From Welwitschia mirabilis (Eukaryota > Gnetophyta > Gnetopsida > Welwitschiales): a stretch of 64,000 nt of DNA. Both the position numbers and the translations under genes were made by a program. A model generated the notes under the pieces. It was not told the DNA's origin and made no database searches. It was given only the letters and a program-made list of their open reading frames with translations. Each line of letters starts with the position of its first letter. Position 1 is the first letter of the stretch. Shown one piece after another: positions 35,660-47,934 of the stretch. The stretch covers positions 49,404,588 to 49,468,587 of the forward strand of contig JBOZIK010000001.1 of NCBI GenBank assembly GCA_051453625.1, in the 5' to 3' direction.

Positions 35660-37300
35660 ACAGAGTCTCAGCTGAGGGGTTGTGGGTAACGAAAAGCGCC
35701 CATTACTATACAGCACTGGTACAACAGTAAGGAGACATCAGTGCTGGCTGGCTTGAATACTGTTATATTGGGCAGCAATATTCTCTCAGGGGAAAGAATA
35801 ATGATTGATATCTTACTATTGTATGCAGTTGGCAAAGCGTTCTACAGATGCATGTATGGTATTCTCGAATATTTTAGAATGTGAAATGATAAAAAGGACT
35901 GTTCACTAGCGTTTTAATACAGTAACTGTAATTGAAATAGCACAGTGCAGCAAGCACCATGATTTTCCCTTTGAATAATGCTGCCACTTTTTCAGTTTTT
36001 GAAAGCTAGAACTCTTCTAAGATCATTTTAAACAATCAAAGATGTTATACCTTCCCTCCTCTGTTTTCGATATTTTCACAATCAACCCTGTTATTGGTAA
36101 CTCGTCTGTCTTTTGCTGGAAAAGAGTTACATAAAAGTCCTCCATTCAGTTCATATGCTGTAGCTGTACTACCGTTAATTTGTATAATCTTCTGATATTC
36201 TCTTATGTGATAAAGTGCAATGGATGCCACGTTTAAATCATGTATTTCTATAAAAAGACATTAGTTTCGTGTGATCGAAATTTTTCATCGGTTTTTAAAG
36301 GATTGAAATGAAACAATACACATGTAAAATCAATAAGTGCCAGAGAGACATACATAGAAAAAACAAAATAAAGGGGATGGTAACAACTTAAAATGGGCCA
36401 TCCCAACATCAATTGTATTGAAATTAGGTTCAGGGTGATAATAACTTACATAATGTACCTATTTCAACTCATGTTTATAAGTTGAAAGTTGCAATGTTTT
36501 GGGATCGAATCCTATGATGTGTGGGTCAGCATATGATTCTTGTTCATGTCTTTAAAGCACACTAAGGTGCATCCCTTAAAACCTTAAGTATAAATGACAA
36601 GTGAAAACTAGACATCTATTGGCTTGCTCCCAAATTCACAAGAGCCATGCATAGATTTTCATCTCACCAAGTAAACTAGTAACCCTAGTGAGTGCTTTAT
36701 AGTTTCTCATGAACTAACACAAAAAGAGAAGAGGGGGCAACCGAATTAGGGCACTCAAAGTCAACCATATTACCAAGTATATTGGAAGTAGAGATTAAAG
36801 GCTATAGTAAAAAGATTTTTATAATGATTGACAAGAAGGTGAAGAACTGAGATGATCTTAGACTAGAGTAGAGGTAATGTCGGCTTGGGATGGGGAGAAA
36901 GTTCCTCAATCTATGCTTCAAATTTGTGCTAAATATTTTAAGCAAATTGCAAGGCCTAGGGCACCAAACCAAAGAGATTATTTCTTCTTTTTCTTTTGCC
37001 TCTTCCCTTTTTTTTGCTAAAGAAAGTTAACTCATGGAAAATGGTGCAACACTTGCTAAGGTCATTAGTTTACTTAGCTAGGTGAAAAATCATAGATGGT
37101 CTTTTAAGTGTGAGAGCTAACCACCAGAGATCTCAGTGTCTTGTGATTTATGACTAAGATGTTGATGCCTATGCTCGAGCATACTTTGAATACATGGATA
37201 TAAACCACAAGTCAACTTACACACCATAAGATTAAAACTCAAGACTTTAAAGCTTCCAACAACTTTTAAATATGGGTTAACCTAACTATGCTAAGAACTA
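35660..37300. other. Intergenic DNA downstream of CLE-type gene
   Basis: No open frame of note. A GGGATCGAATCC at about 36508 resembles a pol III box B but no box A is seen upstream. Otherwise nothing recognisable. Confidence 0.5.
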
Positions 37301-37301
37301 G

Positions 37302-37508
37302 GCTCCGATCAAAGAGGTCGTTGATATTCTGCAATTATTTAAGGAAGAAGAGGAAGTTGAGAATTGCACAATAATAGGTGAAAAGGGAAAACTTAACTTC
37401 GTAGTGGCCCCTGTCACTAAACCAACACCTGAGGCTATTAGTGTCCTAGTTGAAGGTATGCAAACAACTTTGTTAAGGGGTATGATCATGAACCTAAGAA
37501 AAGCTTAG
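37302..37508 (+). pseudogene. Open stretch of unknown origin
   Basis: 68 codons open between TAG 37299 and TAG 37506, without an initiating ATG. The product has an acidic KEEEEVEN segment and a GKLNFVVAPVTKP segment. It reads more protein-like than the opposite-strand frame, but I recognise no family. It may be a gag-region scrap of a retroelement. Confidence 0.2.
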
Positions 37509-38039
37509 TAGTTAATTATGATAAAACCTTAATGGAGAAAACTTAACCTTGGATGTATAAATATTTGTGAATAGCCTAAGAAGGTGATTATTGCAACAGT
37601 TTCTATTGCATCATTATGCTATAAAAAACTTTTATGTCTATTATTTCTATTTAGTAGCATTTTCTCTAATTTTCGTTTACCTCTAATTTCACCTTGGCAT
37701 GTTAACTTGATACATTATACTTCCTAATATGGTCTTAGAAAAGCTTCATCTTGAATTGATATAAATTTGTTATCTCTCATAGAAGCTGATAATGAACAAA
37801 AACATGTTGACATTTATAGCAACTAAAATTTGTCTCAATTGTTTCCTATCTTATATCTAGCTGTTTAGCAGTATTCATACCCTAGTTTTGGTAGCTTTTA
37901 TAGCTATTTCATAAGTTATATATTCATTCTAGATTTCAAGTTTCTGTGTAGATCGATTTCCAAACTATCAGAAGAGTAAATCAAGAGGCATACAAAACAT
38001 TATTAGTTTGCCTTAGGAAATGTACTTCTATAGTTGTAA

Positions 38040-38990
38040 ACTTCCACAAGGCTCACACATCAAACATCAAACTTCAAACATAGAACTTCATACATCCAAA
38101 CATCATATGATCAAGCATTGGATACATAAGACACCTACAAAGGTATTACACTGCAAGATCAAATACATACAACAATCATAGAGTTTAGATGTTCATGACA
38201 CTTAGACATTAGACATCTTAGATGCCTAGATACTAGAATTATGGGATTCCCAAACATTGGACCCTTATAAATATTAGGTGCCTATGTATTAGATGTCAAA
38301 ATAAAGAATAATTATCATAACCTTAGATAGGTAAGAAGCCTAGACATTAGATATGCCAGAAGGTCGATTGCTTAGACATTGAATGCCCTACGAGAAGGTA
38401 AAATGCTCAGACATCAAATGCCCTACTAAGTTAAAAACCTAGATGTTAGACACTCCAAAAGCCAAATCAAATGCTTAAATGCCTCATGCCTAGGTTTAAC
38501 GATCAAAGAGGTTGAACATCCAAACTTCTAAAAGAGAGTTTAAATGTCTAAGAAAATGTAAGAGGTTGAAATAGGTAATTTTCAAATCAATAATTAGAGA
38601 TTCTCATGGAATTTCTTTAGTCAATCCATACACATGAATTTGCAATATTTTTCTCTTCTATTTTAGTTAGTTTTTGTGGTCCTAGATAGCTCAAAATTCA
38701 TTGCTTAGATAGTTTTAACTAGGAATTAATCCTTGGTGACTATGTAAGGTATGAAAATAAAAAAGGTGCACTTGAAACAATTTAAACCTTATGTTAATTT
38801 TTCTACTCTAGAGAAAGGTTTTTCAACAATGCTCATGAACTCTAAAAACCTAAATAAGCATAATCAAGTGGATATGAGGTGCTAAAGATTATCTAAAGTG
38901 ATATATTAAATAATAAAAATATTAATCAATATAAAAGCAAATGTCAATGTCATCTTGAGTGCTAAACCTACCTAAAATCAATGATACAGT
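38040..38990 (+). repeat. Probable 5' LTR part of copia element, word-array U3
   Basis: Precedes a PBS-like site at 38996 and a copia gag. Contains at least seven copies of a word near GCCTAGACATTAGATGCC (38201, 38224, 38281, 38338, 38370, 38405, 38438) with a TATAAATA at 38266 inside the array. The outer start of the LTR is not defined. Confidence 0.4.
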
Positions 38991-38995
38991 AAATC

Positions 38996-39009
38996 TTGGT
39001 AGCCAAAGC
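38996..39009 (+). other. Degenerate tRNA-Met primer-binding site
   Basis: TTGGTAGCCAAAGC against the usual TTGGTATCAGAGC, followed by TAAGAGATG as in other copia elements (AGC.TAGAGATG). Confidence 0.45.
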
Positions 39010-42000
39010 TAAGAGATGTATAGAGATGATCTAGAAGAGAACAGTTATTCACCACCAATTATCACTAATGAAGATATTGTAAAATGGAGATCTATTGATC
39101 AGATATTCCTTCTTTTCTAGTCATAAATGAATGTCATTATCAAATGCTATATAAGTATACATCGGCTTATAAGATTGTAGAAATATTCAAAGAATTGTTT
39201 AGTAAGAAAGCAAAGATGGGGTTCATTTAGCTTCTAAATAAGATGAATGGTCTTCACATGAAACAGGGCAAGGAATTGGAGTTGTTGAATAAACTTTAAT
39301 ATACCAAGAAGATTTTCAATAAGAACTATAGATAACAATGTATTGCATGTGCATTTCTAACTAAAAATGCTTAGTTGGTATCATGCTATAACTAGGTAAT
39401 TAACTATCATCTAATAGAAAGTAAAAAATAATCAATTTTGCAATGCTTGCTAAGATCCTAGTAGACCTTAATAGGCAATATGAATCACACTAGTATAGTG
39501 GCATGGAATCAATTTTGTAACAGACAAAGCTAACTACAATGGAGGTGGTAGTAAGCAAGGTAGAAAAAGAAAAAACTTTGGTAATAAACTCAGTATGCTT
39601 AAGTAATAGGATAAAGGATATGACTAGAAGAAGTAACACCAAGACTATGAATTAAAGATTAAAAGCCAAAGTATGATATAGTTTAAAAAATGTGATATGA
39701 ATGGATATTATGCCTTTAAATGGAAAATCCAAAAAACATCTTTAGTAGAAATGTCAAGCACATCAATTTCAAGACAAAGTAAGCATAAAAATCTTCTAAT
39801 TGTAAGAAATAATTGACATCTTTTATCAAATTTGTAAAGGAGTAAAATGAAGAAACTAGATTAAGAAAATGCTTAAGGGGATGGAAGCATAAAACCATTC
39901 TCAAGGAAGATTGTACAAATATAATTGGATTTGTGGATTTAGTTGTGAAAACTACAACTATTAGATAAATAATAATAATGTGACTTAACGTATAACTATG
40001 AGAAAGGACTTGTTTTATAGGTTAAATGACACATTCTATGGCATAGTTAAAATGGAAGACAATATTCCATGACTAGCATTGAGCATTGGAATAGTTTCAA
40101 TGGAATCTTCAAATGGATTAATTAAATTTTAGTTGAGAGATACTTTGTATATTCCTGATTTACAACAAAGTTTGTTGGCACAAAGTACGTTAGGGTGAAA
40201 AAGCTTTAATGTCATGATGATAACATTAGATGAGAACATGAAGATCTCTAGTGAAGGTAAGACCTGTTTCACTACATAATTAGAAAGAAAAATAGTGTAA
40301 TTAAATAGCAAAGCATTAACATGTAAGGAAGAAAGAAGTTATTCTTTAAGGATAGAGGAACTATGTTGTAATATATAATCACACAAAGTTTTTGAAGACA
40401 TGGTGGTGAATAAGCTAAAATGTAAGGAAAGCATTCTGAGTAGTTCTATAATATAACCATTTTAGAAGAGTAATCACAAAGCTAGAAAGAATTGCACTCT
40501 AATACATGTGGACTAATTTCAATTGAAAATTTAATAGATAAAAAATCGTTTTTTCATTTCCATTTATAATTATTTCCAAAAACTGTGAATAATATGTTTT
40601 TGGTATAAATCATAAGTCTTCGAGTATTTTCAATACTAGAAGAATCATTTTTAAGAAGATAATGGTTATGAAACTAAGACTTTGTGTACTCATAATGGCG
40701 GGAAGAATGTTTCAAAGGAATTTGAGCAATAAGTAAAAATTAAACAATTACGTCATACAATAATACTTCTAGATACACTATAATAGAATGGTGTTGCAAA
40801 GTGAATGAATCAAACACTTCTTAATGTGTGAAAGCGGTGCTTCTATATAAGAAGTTACCTACATAATTTTTTAGAAAAAGTTAATAGATACAGCTATCAA
40901 GATATATATGATGTATTAGAAAAGAAGAGAATACCATGTAATGAGTTGTGGACAGGATGTAGTAAAACTGTAAAATGCTTTCAAGTGTTTAGACTACATT
41001 AATATGCATTCACTTTTTCATGGAATCACAATAGGCTTCAACATGTGCAAATATTAGTCAGATGTGAAGTTAATACAAGGGGATAGAAAGTGTTTGTCCC
41101 AAAATAGATAAAGACTATTCTTTCTCATGATGTAAGGAAGACATCATTACATTAGATAAAGAGTGAAGACCAATGAGGTAAAGCACAAATATTAAACATG
41201 NNNNNNNNNNNNNNNNNNNNNNNNNNNNNNNNNNNNNNNNNNNNNNNNNNNNNNNNNNNNNNNNNNNNNNNNNNNNNNNNNNNNNNNNNNNNNNNNNNNN
41301 NNNNNNNNNNNNNNNNNNNNNNNNNNNNNNNNNNNNNNNNNNNNNNNNNNNNNNNNNNNNNNNNNNNNNNNNNNNNNNNNNNNNNNNNNNNNNNNNNNNN
41401 NNNNNNNNNNNNNNNNNNNNNNNNNNNNNNNNNNNNNNNNNNNNNNNNNNNNNNNNNNNNNNNNNNNNNNNNNNNNNNNNNNNNNNNNNNNNNNNNNNNN
41501 NNNNNNNNNNNNNNNNNNNNNNNNNNNNNNNNNNNNNNNNNNNNNNNNNNNNNNNNNNNNNNNNNNNNNNNNNNNNNNNNNNNNNNNNNNNNNNNNGAAG
41601 ACCAATGAGGAAAAGCACAAATATTAAACATGGTGCAACTATTTTATATAGATTTTAGGCTTCAAAGGGGAGATCATGGAGGTGGGGAACTGGTGGGGGC
41701 AATGTAGCTAGAAGGTGGGAAAGGGGGAAGTGGCTCTAATTTTCAAGATAGTATGTGCAAATATAGGAATCTATGCATTCATCGCTTTAATAGCTACCTA
41801 AATCTAAACCTACATGACAGATAATTTATCAATAGGTAAATTCAAGGGTATAAGAAATTTTTTCAAATTCAAATTCTAAAAGGAATATTCTGATGAATGA
41901 TTATAAGGCTTTGAGCTTACTCTTAAATGTAAATAATGTCATGAAATGCAAAAGATTTTAAAAAAATTAAAACTTGATGAAGCATTGAAGACAAATACTA

Positions 42001-42900
42001 ACAAGGGAGTAAAATCCATCAAGTAAGGAAGGATAAGAAAATTAAAGCCAGTTCTAGAGAAATTTTTCTTACTTCTAGTAGTAACTAAATAATGTTTAAA
42101 GATTCAATGAAGTGTATGCAATGGAGACATGCCATGAGTATGGATTATCAATGTTGAATATGAGATGATATTTGGAACCTTGTAAACCTACTACTAAATA
42201 ATAAATTGGTAATAAACAAATGGGTTTTGATAAGAATAAACTTAAATTAATTATAAAAGGATTCAATCAAAAGCATGGAATTGACCACATAGAATTATTT
42301 TCATCCATAGAAGAGTAGTAGCTCATTCAAACCTTAATTGCATTAATAACACAAAAAAAAAATAATAAAAGATGCATGAAATTAATGTAATGACTACATT
42401 CCTAAGTTAAGAGAAGAGCACATAACTAAGGTAATGAAGAGCTAAAATGGGATTTGACACATATGAATACTAAGACAAGAATGCAATACTATGTATTAAG
42501 ATATAGAATATAATAACTCATGGCTAATTGTATTTGTGAACAAGTTATTGATCACTAGAGTAGATGATAAAAAGTATCGTACAGGTGAAGAAAAAATTTA
42601 CAAAGCAATTCGAAAGTATGAATTTGGGATTGACGAACTACAACGTAACTGTGTAACTAAGACAACAAAATAACTAAATTTTCTTAAATAGAGGAAAGTA
42701 CATTAATTATATGTTGGATGAATTTTGTGTAGAGAATGCAAAAATAATGTTTACATCAATGCAATAAAATCTAAAGTTTATTGTCATTGAAGAACCACTA
42801 GGTGCAAATAAGATGCTCTAACAAAATTAGGTTTGAATCCTAATATATGTCACTAATGCTCAAGCTTGAATTTATTTTATAGTTGAGATGTTAATAAATT
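39010..42900 (+). mobile_element. Ty1/copia gag-pol relic
   Basis: Order gag, protease, integrase, RT as in Ty1/copia. Gag: IVEIFKELFSKKAKMGFI and MNGLHMKQGKELE around 39175-39280, and a zinc-knuckle trace KCDMNGYYAFKWK near 39685. Protease to pre-integrase: RKDLFYRLND, MESSNGLIKF-LRDTLYIPDLQQSLLAQSTL and NVMMITLDENMKISSEGKTC at 40000-40270. Integrase: THNGG and EFEQ near 40690 (family: R.DNGGE), NGVAK-MNQTLLN near 40790 (family: NGVAERMNRTL) and NELWTG near 40940 (family: YELW.G). RT N-terminus: W-HAMSMDYQ, NKWVLIRI, KDSIKSMEL near 42120-42280. Stops throughout. A 396-N gap interrupts it at 41201. Confidence 0.75.
41201..41596. other. Assembly gap (396 N) with duplicated edges
   Basis: The 36 bp before the gap (41165-41200, GAAGACCAATGAGG...) recur after it (41597-41632) with one mismatch. 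The gap probably separates overlapping contig ends. Confidence 0.9.
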
Positions 42901-43946
42901 AGAATTCAACTAATAGAGTTTTATATCACCTAAAGGAAATAAGAGATTTTGAACTTCTATTTCAATATGATAACAACTACAAACTCAAAGATTGACAAAC
43001 TTAGACTTTAGTAGTTGTTAGAATATCAAAAATCCTAAAATAAGATATCTAAAGTTCTTGGGATTCAGACCAATCTATTGGATATCAAAATGATAAAAGA
43101 TAGTGATAAATTTATCAACTGAAGAAAAACAAATGTAGCATCATTTAAGAGAAACAAGGAAATAATCTAGATAGTAAAGCTACACAAGATTTTAGTTCTT
43201 CTATAAAAAAAGGATAGAAAGTTCTATGTGAATAATTAATATGCTTCCCATATGACAAAGACTTTAGTGTTCCATGACATAACACAAGAACCTTTTTAGA
43301 ATGGTTTAATAGATGTACAATGTGTCTCTTTGATAAATGAGGTTGTAGATATTCTAATAAATCTCCTTGGTAGAATTAAGTTTCACTAATTTATAGGTCA
43401 ACTAGTAGTAAGAAAAATCAATCCATCTTAAATTAGAAAGAGGAATTTACTAAATGATTAACTTAGCATTCAAAACTATCTAAGGGGCATTTTAATTTTA
43501 GACTTGAGGGTTTTTGTCCAAGCACTTTAATTCCCTAGAAAATATTTACTTTCTAGTTATTATTTTTGCTAATGTGTTAGGTGTGTTATTTGTTTATTGT
43601 AATCACAACCTTTCAAACTAAGGGAGATTGAAGTCCTCTTACCTTTAATAAAGTTCTAATTATAGTGAGAAATGAAAAATCTCAATTATTAACTAAAGTA
43701 GCTAGAATAATTTATATGAGAAGAATCTTATTAAAAACTTTAATCATAGATTTATAGAAATGAGCTACACACTAGTCAGTAGTTCTTCTTATGTTATTAG
43801 GTTGTTGTTACTATTATTTGTATATCATCATGCTACTTTCAATTTAAAAAAAAAAAAAAGATAAGAAAACAAAAGAGAGAATAGAAAGTTCTGGGCGGAA
43901 AATCAATATGAGAAAATATTGAGTACTCAAGTACAAAACCAAACAA
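42901..43946. other. AT-rich DNA after copia relic
   Basis: Probably includes RNase H leftovers and the 3' LTR, but no partner for the word array at 38.2 kb is seen. No gene. Confidence 0.4.
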
Positions 43947-43991
43947 CCTCTGATGAAAAACAACTTGTTAACAAAGTAGGTATTATATATA

Positions 43992-44297
43992 NNNNNNNNN
44001 NNNNNNNNNNNNNNNNNNNNNNNNNNNNNNNNNNNNNNNNNNNNNNNNNNNNNNNNNNNNNNNNNNNNNNNNNNNNNNNNNNNNNNNNNNNNNNNNNNNN
44101 NNNNNNNNNNNNNNNNNNNNNNNNNNNNNNNNNNNNNNNNNNNNNNNNNNNNNNNNNNNNNNNNNNNNNNNNNNNNNNNNNNNNNNNNNNNNNNNNNNNN
44201 NNNNNNNNNNNNNNNNNNNNNNNNNNNNNNNNNNNNNNNNNNNNNNNNNNNNNNNNNNNNNNNNNNNNNNNNNNNNNNNNNNNNNNNNNNNNNNNNN
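43992..44297. other. Assembly gap (306 N) with duplicated edges
   Basis: The 45 bp at 43947-43991 (CCTCTGATGAAAAACAAC...) are repeated exactly at 44298-44342. The gap edge lies in an AT microsatellite, which explains the failed join. Confidence 0.9.
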
Positions 44298-44332
44298 CCT
44301 CTGATGAAAAACAACTTGTTAACAAAGTAGGT

Positions 44333-44361
44333 ATTATATATATATATATATATATATAGAA

Positions 44362-44394
<33 letters not shown>

Positions 44395-44450
44395 AAGAAG
44401 GGGGGGAGTGGGGAGGGGGGTGGCGGGGAAGGGGGGGTGGTGGGGGAGGG
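44333..44450 (+). repeat. (AT)n-(GA)n-G-rich tract
   Basis: An AT run to 44358, a GA run to 44399, then 44400-44450 almost entirely G with seven or more runs of three to seven G. Strong potential for G-quadruplex formation on the plus strand. Confidence 0.9.
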
Positions 44451-44881
44451 ATTCCCATAAAACATTTTCTATATTTTTCCATTTCCTCTTGGCTTTATCT
44501 TTGTAGGTTAATTTAAAACATTGTTCTTCCTAGTATTAATGGAAGTATCTTGTCTTTGTATAGTATGTTTTATGCTAATGTTTCTAATTAAAATCTTTGA
44601 CATCAATGATCAAAATAGATGAATACAATAAATCAATATGGATAGTTCATTAAGAAAATGGCCATTCTATTATTATAATTTCTTAATTTCAAATATGCTA
44701 TTACATAGCTTCAAACGTATAATTCTGTCATTATCTGTTTGATATTATTAAGTACATCATCAGTTAGAGATGAAAAAATATGATATATGATAGGACATTA
44801 ACTTGCATATTTTATATTATCGAAAACTTTCATAGTTTTTCTTCTAATATTATGTATTAAAATCTTCTACTTTTGCATTAG
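44451..44881. other. AT-rich DNA, nothing recognised
   Basis: No gene or repeat seen. Confidence 0.5.
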
Positions 44882-45328
44882 GTGGGTTCTCTGTCTCTCA
44901 CTCCATACCTTGTTGATCTCTTAAGGGATGATATTGAAGTACCAACAATATTACCCTACGTTNNNNNNNNNNCGCATTAAGATGGATGATATAAAGGCTC
45001 TAACAAATCATTCAACATTAAGCATACATGTCAATATCAAACATAGTCTTTTCTCATAACTATGGTCTGTTACATTCGATTTACAAGTGCTAAGCATATT
45101 GCGAGCGTTTATTATAAGCTAGGATCAAACTCAATAAGACACATAGTTGAACAACAAAAATTATGCATTAATGCCCATCATTCCAGTGCTTCTCTATCTT
45201 ATTACACACACAAATTAGGTTTGACCATCATAAAGACCCAAACAAAGACATGGATCACTATTGCAGAAGGTGTCGAAGATGCGAAAGGTGTTTCAATCTT
45301 GCTTAAATTTGCAAGTTCCTTAGGATAA
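44882..45328 (+). pseudogene. Possible exon remnants, unidentified
   Basis: After a splice-acceptor-like TTTTGCATTAG, 44882-44962 reads VGSLSLTPYLVDLLRDDIEV and on to a 10-N gap at 44963. From 45062 an 88-codon frame ends at 45328 with TWITIAEGVEDAKGVSILL. The look is that of protein-coding sequence, but I cannot name a family. It may be a captured or decayed host gene piece. Confidence 0.25.
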
Positions 45329-45619
45329 AGAATGCAAAATTTGATCCTTTCTTCTTTCATCTCCTCTTCATGTTGTTTTTGCATAACTCTATTATAGTTT
45401 CTCCTTATTATCAAAATTCTTCATAGTTTGTATTATGGAAGGGATGGTGTACCTAGTTATAACTGCATAAGATAGATACATAATCGCCTTAAGGGTCTTA
45501 GCCATCCTACGTTTTTGTTTTCGGACCTTTTCAAATATCTCCGTATCTAAAACTTAGTGTTGTCGAAGAGGTTCCCAGATGCTAGTTTTACTTTTCTCTG
45601 ATTAGCTTCTTCATAAACG
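45329..45619. other. No gene recognised
   Basis: Short region between the possible exon remnants and the LINE C-terminus. It may hold the LINE 3' UTR on the minus strand. Confidence 0.35.
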
Positions 45620-46030
45620 ACCTTCCCCTTGAGTGTCCTTAAAGAACCCTTGTTGTACAAATTTGGCCCAAATTATATGTAAAGCTTCCATCTTTCCTTT
45701 AAGAACTCTATGTTTTCTTTCATTCTAGATTTTTTTTACTACACAAAAGGGAAACAAGACTTTCCAAATTTTTTTCTGGACTTTGTTAGCAATATTGAGG
45801 TCTCCTTTGTATGCTAGCTTAGCCACAAATTTGGTAATGAAAAGTAAAAACCCAATGCACTCCTGAAATAGCCCCATACTTTTGAAGTAAAGCTACAATG
45901 TAAAAGTAGGTGATCTAGATGTTGGCATTTTTGTTGAGCTAAATCTTGCACCCCTTTCATTAAAGGTCGAAATCCTCATAGTTTAGCTTTTAGTAATTAG
46001 ATGATTTCTTTCAAGAATTTTGTGTTTTAT
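45620..46030 (-). pseudogene. L1-type LINE C-terminus (zf-RVT) relic
   Basis: On the minus strand 45960-45841 reads ...KCQHLDHLLLHCSFTSKVWG followed by YFRSALGFYF. This is the zf-RVT module at the end of plant L1 ORF2 (family: C..C...E...HLF..C....VW). Downstream fragments (FLKERWKLYI) match the tail that follows it. Stops interrupt. It belongs to a different LINE from the one at 53-55 kb. Confidence 0.65.
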
Positions 46031-47139
46031 ATTAAAACTACATTAGGTTATTAAAACATTAAATTTACTAAGGATAGTTACTGTATTTAATTTAATGATA
46101 ATTATTATTATTATTTAAACTCATAAATATCTTTCTAAGGTTATTAATGACTACTGTAAAATAATATTAAATTCTTTAAGAGAGAAAGCATCTGAATAAC
46201 CTTTTAATTACATTTGAAATCCTTAGCCTAATTCCCAAGAAGGAATAATAATTTTCTAAATATATAATATATTGATTGAGTCAACCTTTTTTTATATTAA
46301 AATTTACAAAAAGGGAAGCACAAATTTACAAAAAAGGAAGCACAAATGACGATTAATAATATGTCTTACGAATATAACCAAGCAACATTGATGTAAAGCA
46401 AACTTGTATGTGTGTGCGCGTGCATGCATGTGTGTGCGTGTGTGCATGTGCGCATGTGTGCGTGTGCATGTGTGTGTGGGCGCGCGCATGCGTGTTTGTG
46501 TTTGTGTGAGTGAGTGTGTGTATGTATGTGTGTCTATGTGTGAGAGAGATTGTAAGCTTTAATGCAAACTAAATAATAATTAAATCATAAAAAATAAAAT
46601 GCAAAAAAAAAATTAATCAAGAAATGAAGGAAGCCCTTGTCCCAAGCAAAACTAAGGCTCATTAATCTTTTCTAGATTTAATGCAAACTTTTGATTAAAA
46701 TTACTCCCAACCAACTCACAACTCACTTATGGTAAAACAACCATCTTATAAACTTTCTTCTTTATCACTCTTTAAGTGCAGAATTATGCTTTTTACATAC
46801 CATTTATTTTTTCTCCCCATGTTCAACTGTTAATCTATATCTTCATAAAATGTTGAAGGTACTTCTAAAACAATCCATCAATATTTATCATTTTGGGAAT
46901 TACTAAATTTTCACAAGCAATGAAATGAATGAGTTAATTATGCCTAGGGTCTTATAAAATGTGAAGTAGACAATCCAAAGTATCTCGTCAATTGAACTAC
47001 CACCTTACCCTTAATATGTTTATAGTTTGACTTATTGATTAATCTATCAAATTATTAATTAATTTTAATTAAATTTATCTTAAATAATTCAAGGATAAAT
47101 ACGAAACTAAAGCTAAAACTAAAACTATTAGGACATATA
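46031..47139. other. AT-rich DNA with TG-rich tract
   Basis: Apart from the alternating purine-pyrimidine tract at 46406-46549 and two AAATTTACAAAAA-GGAAGCAC copies near 46302-46345, nothing is recognised. Confidence 0.5.
46406..46549. repeat. Cryptic TG/CG alternating tract
   Basis: Alternating TG, CA, CG and TA dinucleotides, including GTGCGCGTGCATGCATG and GGGCGCGCGCATGCGTG. Good Z-DNA-forming potential. Open frames across it are artefacts. Confidence 0.85.
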
Positions 47140-47934
47140 CATGAAATGAGCCTAAAAGATGCCATTCACAAAGTTACATAGATTTTTAGAGAAAACTTGA
47201 AACAATTCAACCAAATTCTATGCTTTAAAGTTTTATTTGTTTCATATCTTATTTATTAAAAGGACACTAAAAAAGACATGACATTCATCTTGAATATTTT
47301 GGTCACACAGTCAAGACATCCACTTTTCTGAAGGAACCCTCTACATGTTTTTAATCCTTAAGTGATGAGTTCCCATTCTCTCTCTGCACATGAAAAGGAA
47401 TAATTGCAGTCAAATAAGTTTCTTTTGTAGACTGCCTTCTCTAATATTGTCTAAATAAACTTCTTCCTTTTATCTATGTTTCCCCAAATATTTTGAAGTT
47501 CTTTTTGTTTTATAATTGTTCAAAATTGTTTAGCATCATGGTGAAAAATTTGTTCTTGAATGTTCTATCTTTTTAGCCAAATCGTTTTCTAATAAAAACA
47601 AGCTTTTTCTTGAACCACATGGGATACCCTTTTAAAAAATTCTATCAATACTAGAATTTAGGAAATTATGAATATAAGCTACAGACTAAAAAGTAACTTC
47701 TACTTCCAAAGTCATTAATTTAGCTTCAAGAAACATAATCTCATACTACGTTAGAAACATAATCTCATACTATGTTTGGCGTTTACATTAATTCTTTTAG
47801 CAAGAAGAATATTTTAAATTATCTTCTCTTTTTTCAATGGTTATTTGCTAATCCAAACCCCTAAACAACATAACCATACAAAAATGTTAGTAAAGTTGTG
47901 TATGAACATTCCAATATAAAATTAACTCTCTTTC
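47140..47934 (-). pseudogene. LINE, 3' portion (left of copia insertion)
   Basis: Minus-strand fragments include FLEAKLMTLEVEV near 47690 (family: LLLE.G..PIE.E), a KKEL...F..M segment, and MGTHHLRIKNM with LCDQNIQDECHVF at 47370-47280 (family: GSHHLRIETGRW then C..C...E.E.HFL..C). It continues the LINE at 53001-55330 after removing the copia element at 47935-53000. Frames are broken. Confidence 0.6.
47930..47934. repeat. Putative target-site duplication CTTTC (left)
   Basis: CTTTC before the 5' LTR, repeated at 53001-53005 right after the 3' LTR. Five base pairs is the usual copia target duplication. Confidence 0.5.

Noticed and set aside
36480-36560. SINE at GGGATCGAATCC
   Set aside because: Only a box B-like match; no box A, tail or flanking duplication visible.
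37298-37489. Minus-strand 63-codon frame
   Set aside because: The plus strand over the same bases reads more protein-like; neither is convincing as a gene.
41115-41618. Long open frames through the 41.2 kb gap
   Set aside because: Mostly undetermined residues across N; the same holds for the frames across the gaps at 650, 26021, 32620 and 43992.
46304-46489. Minus-strand open frame rich in His, Thr, Arg and Ala
   Set aside because: Translation of the TG/CG tract, not a gene.
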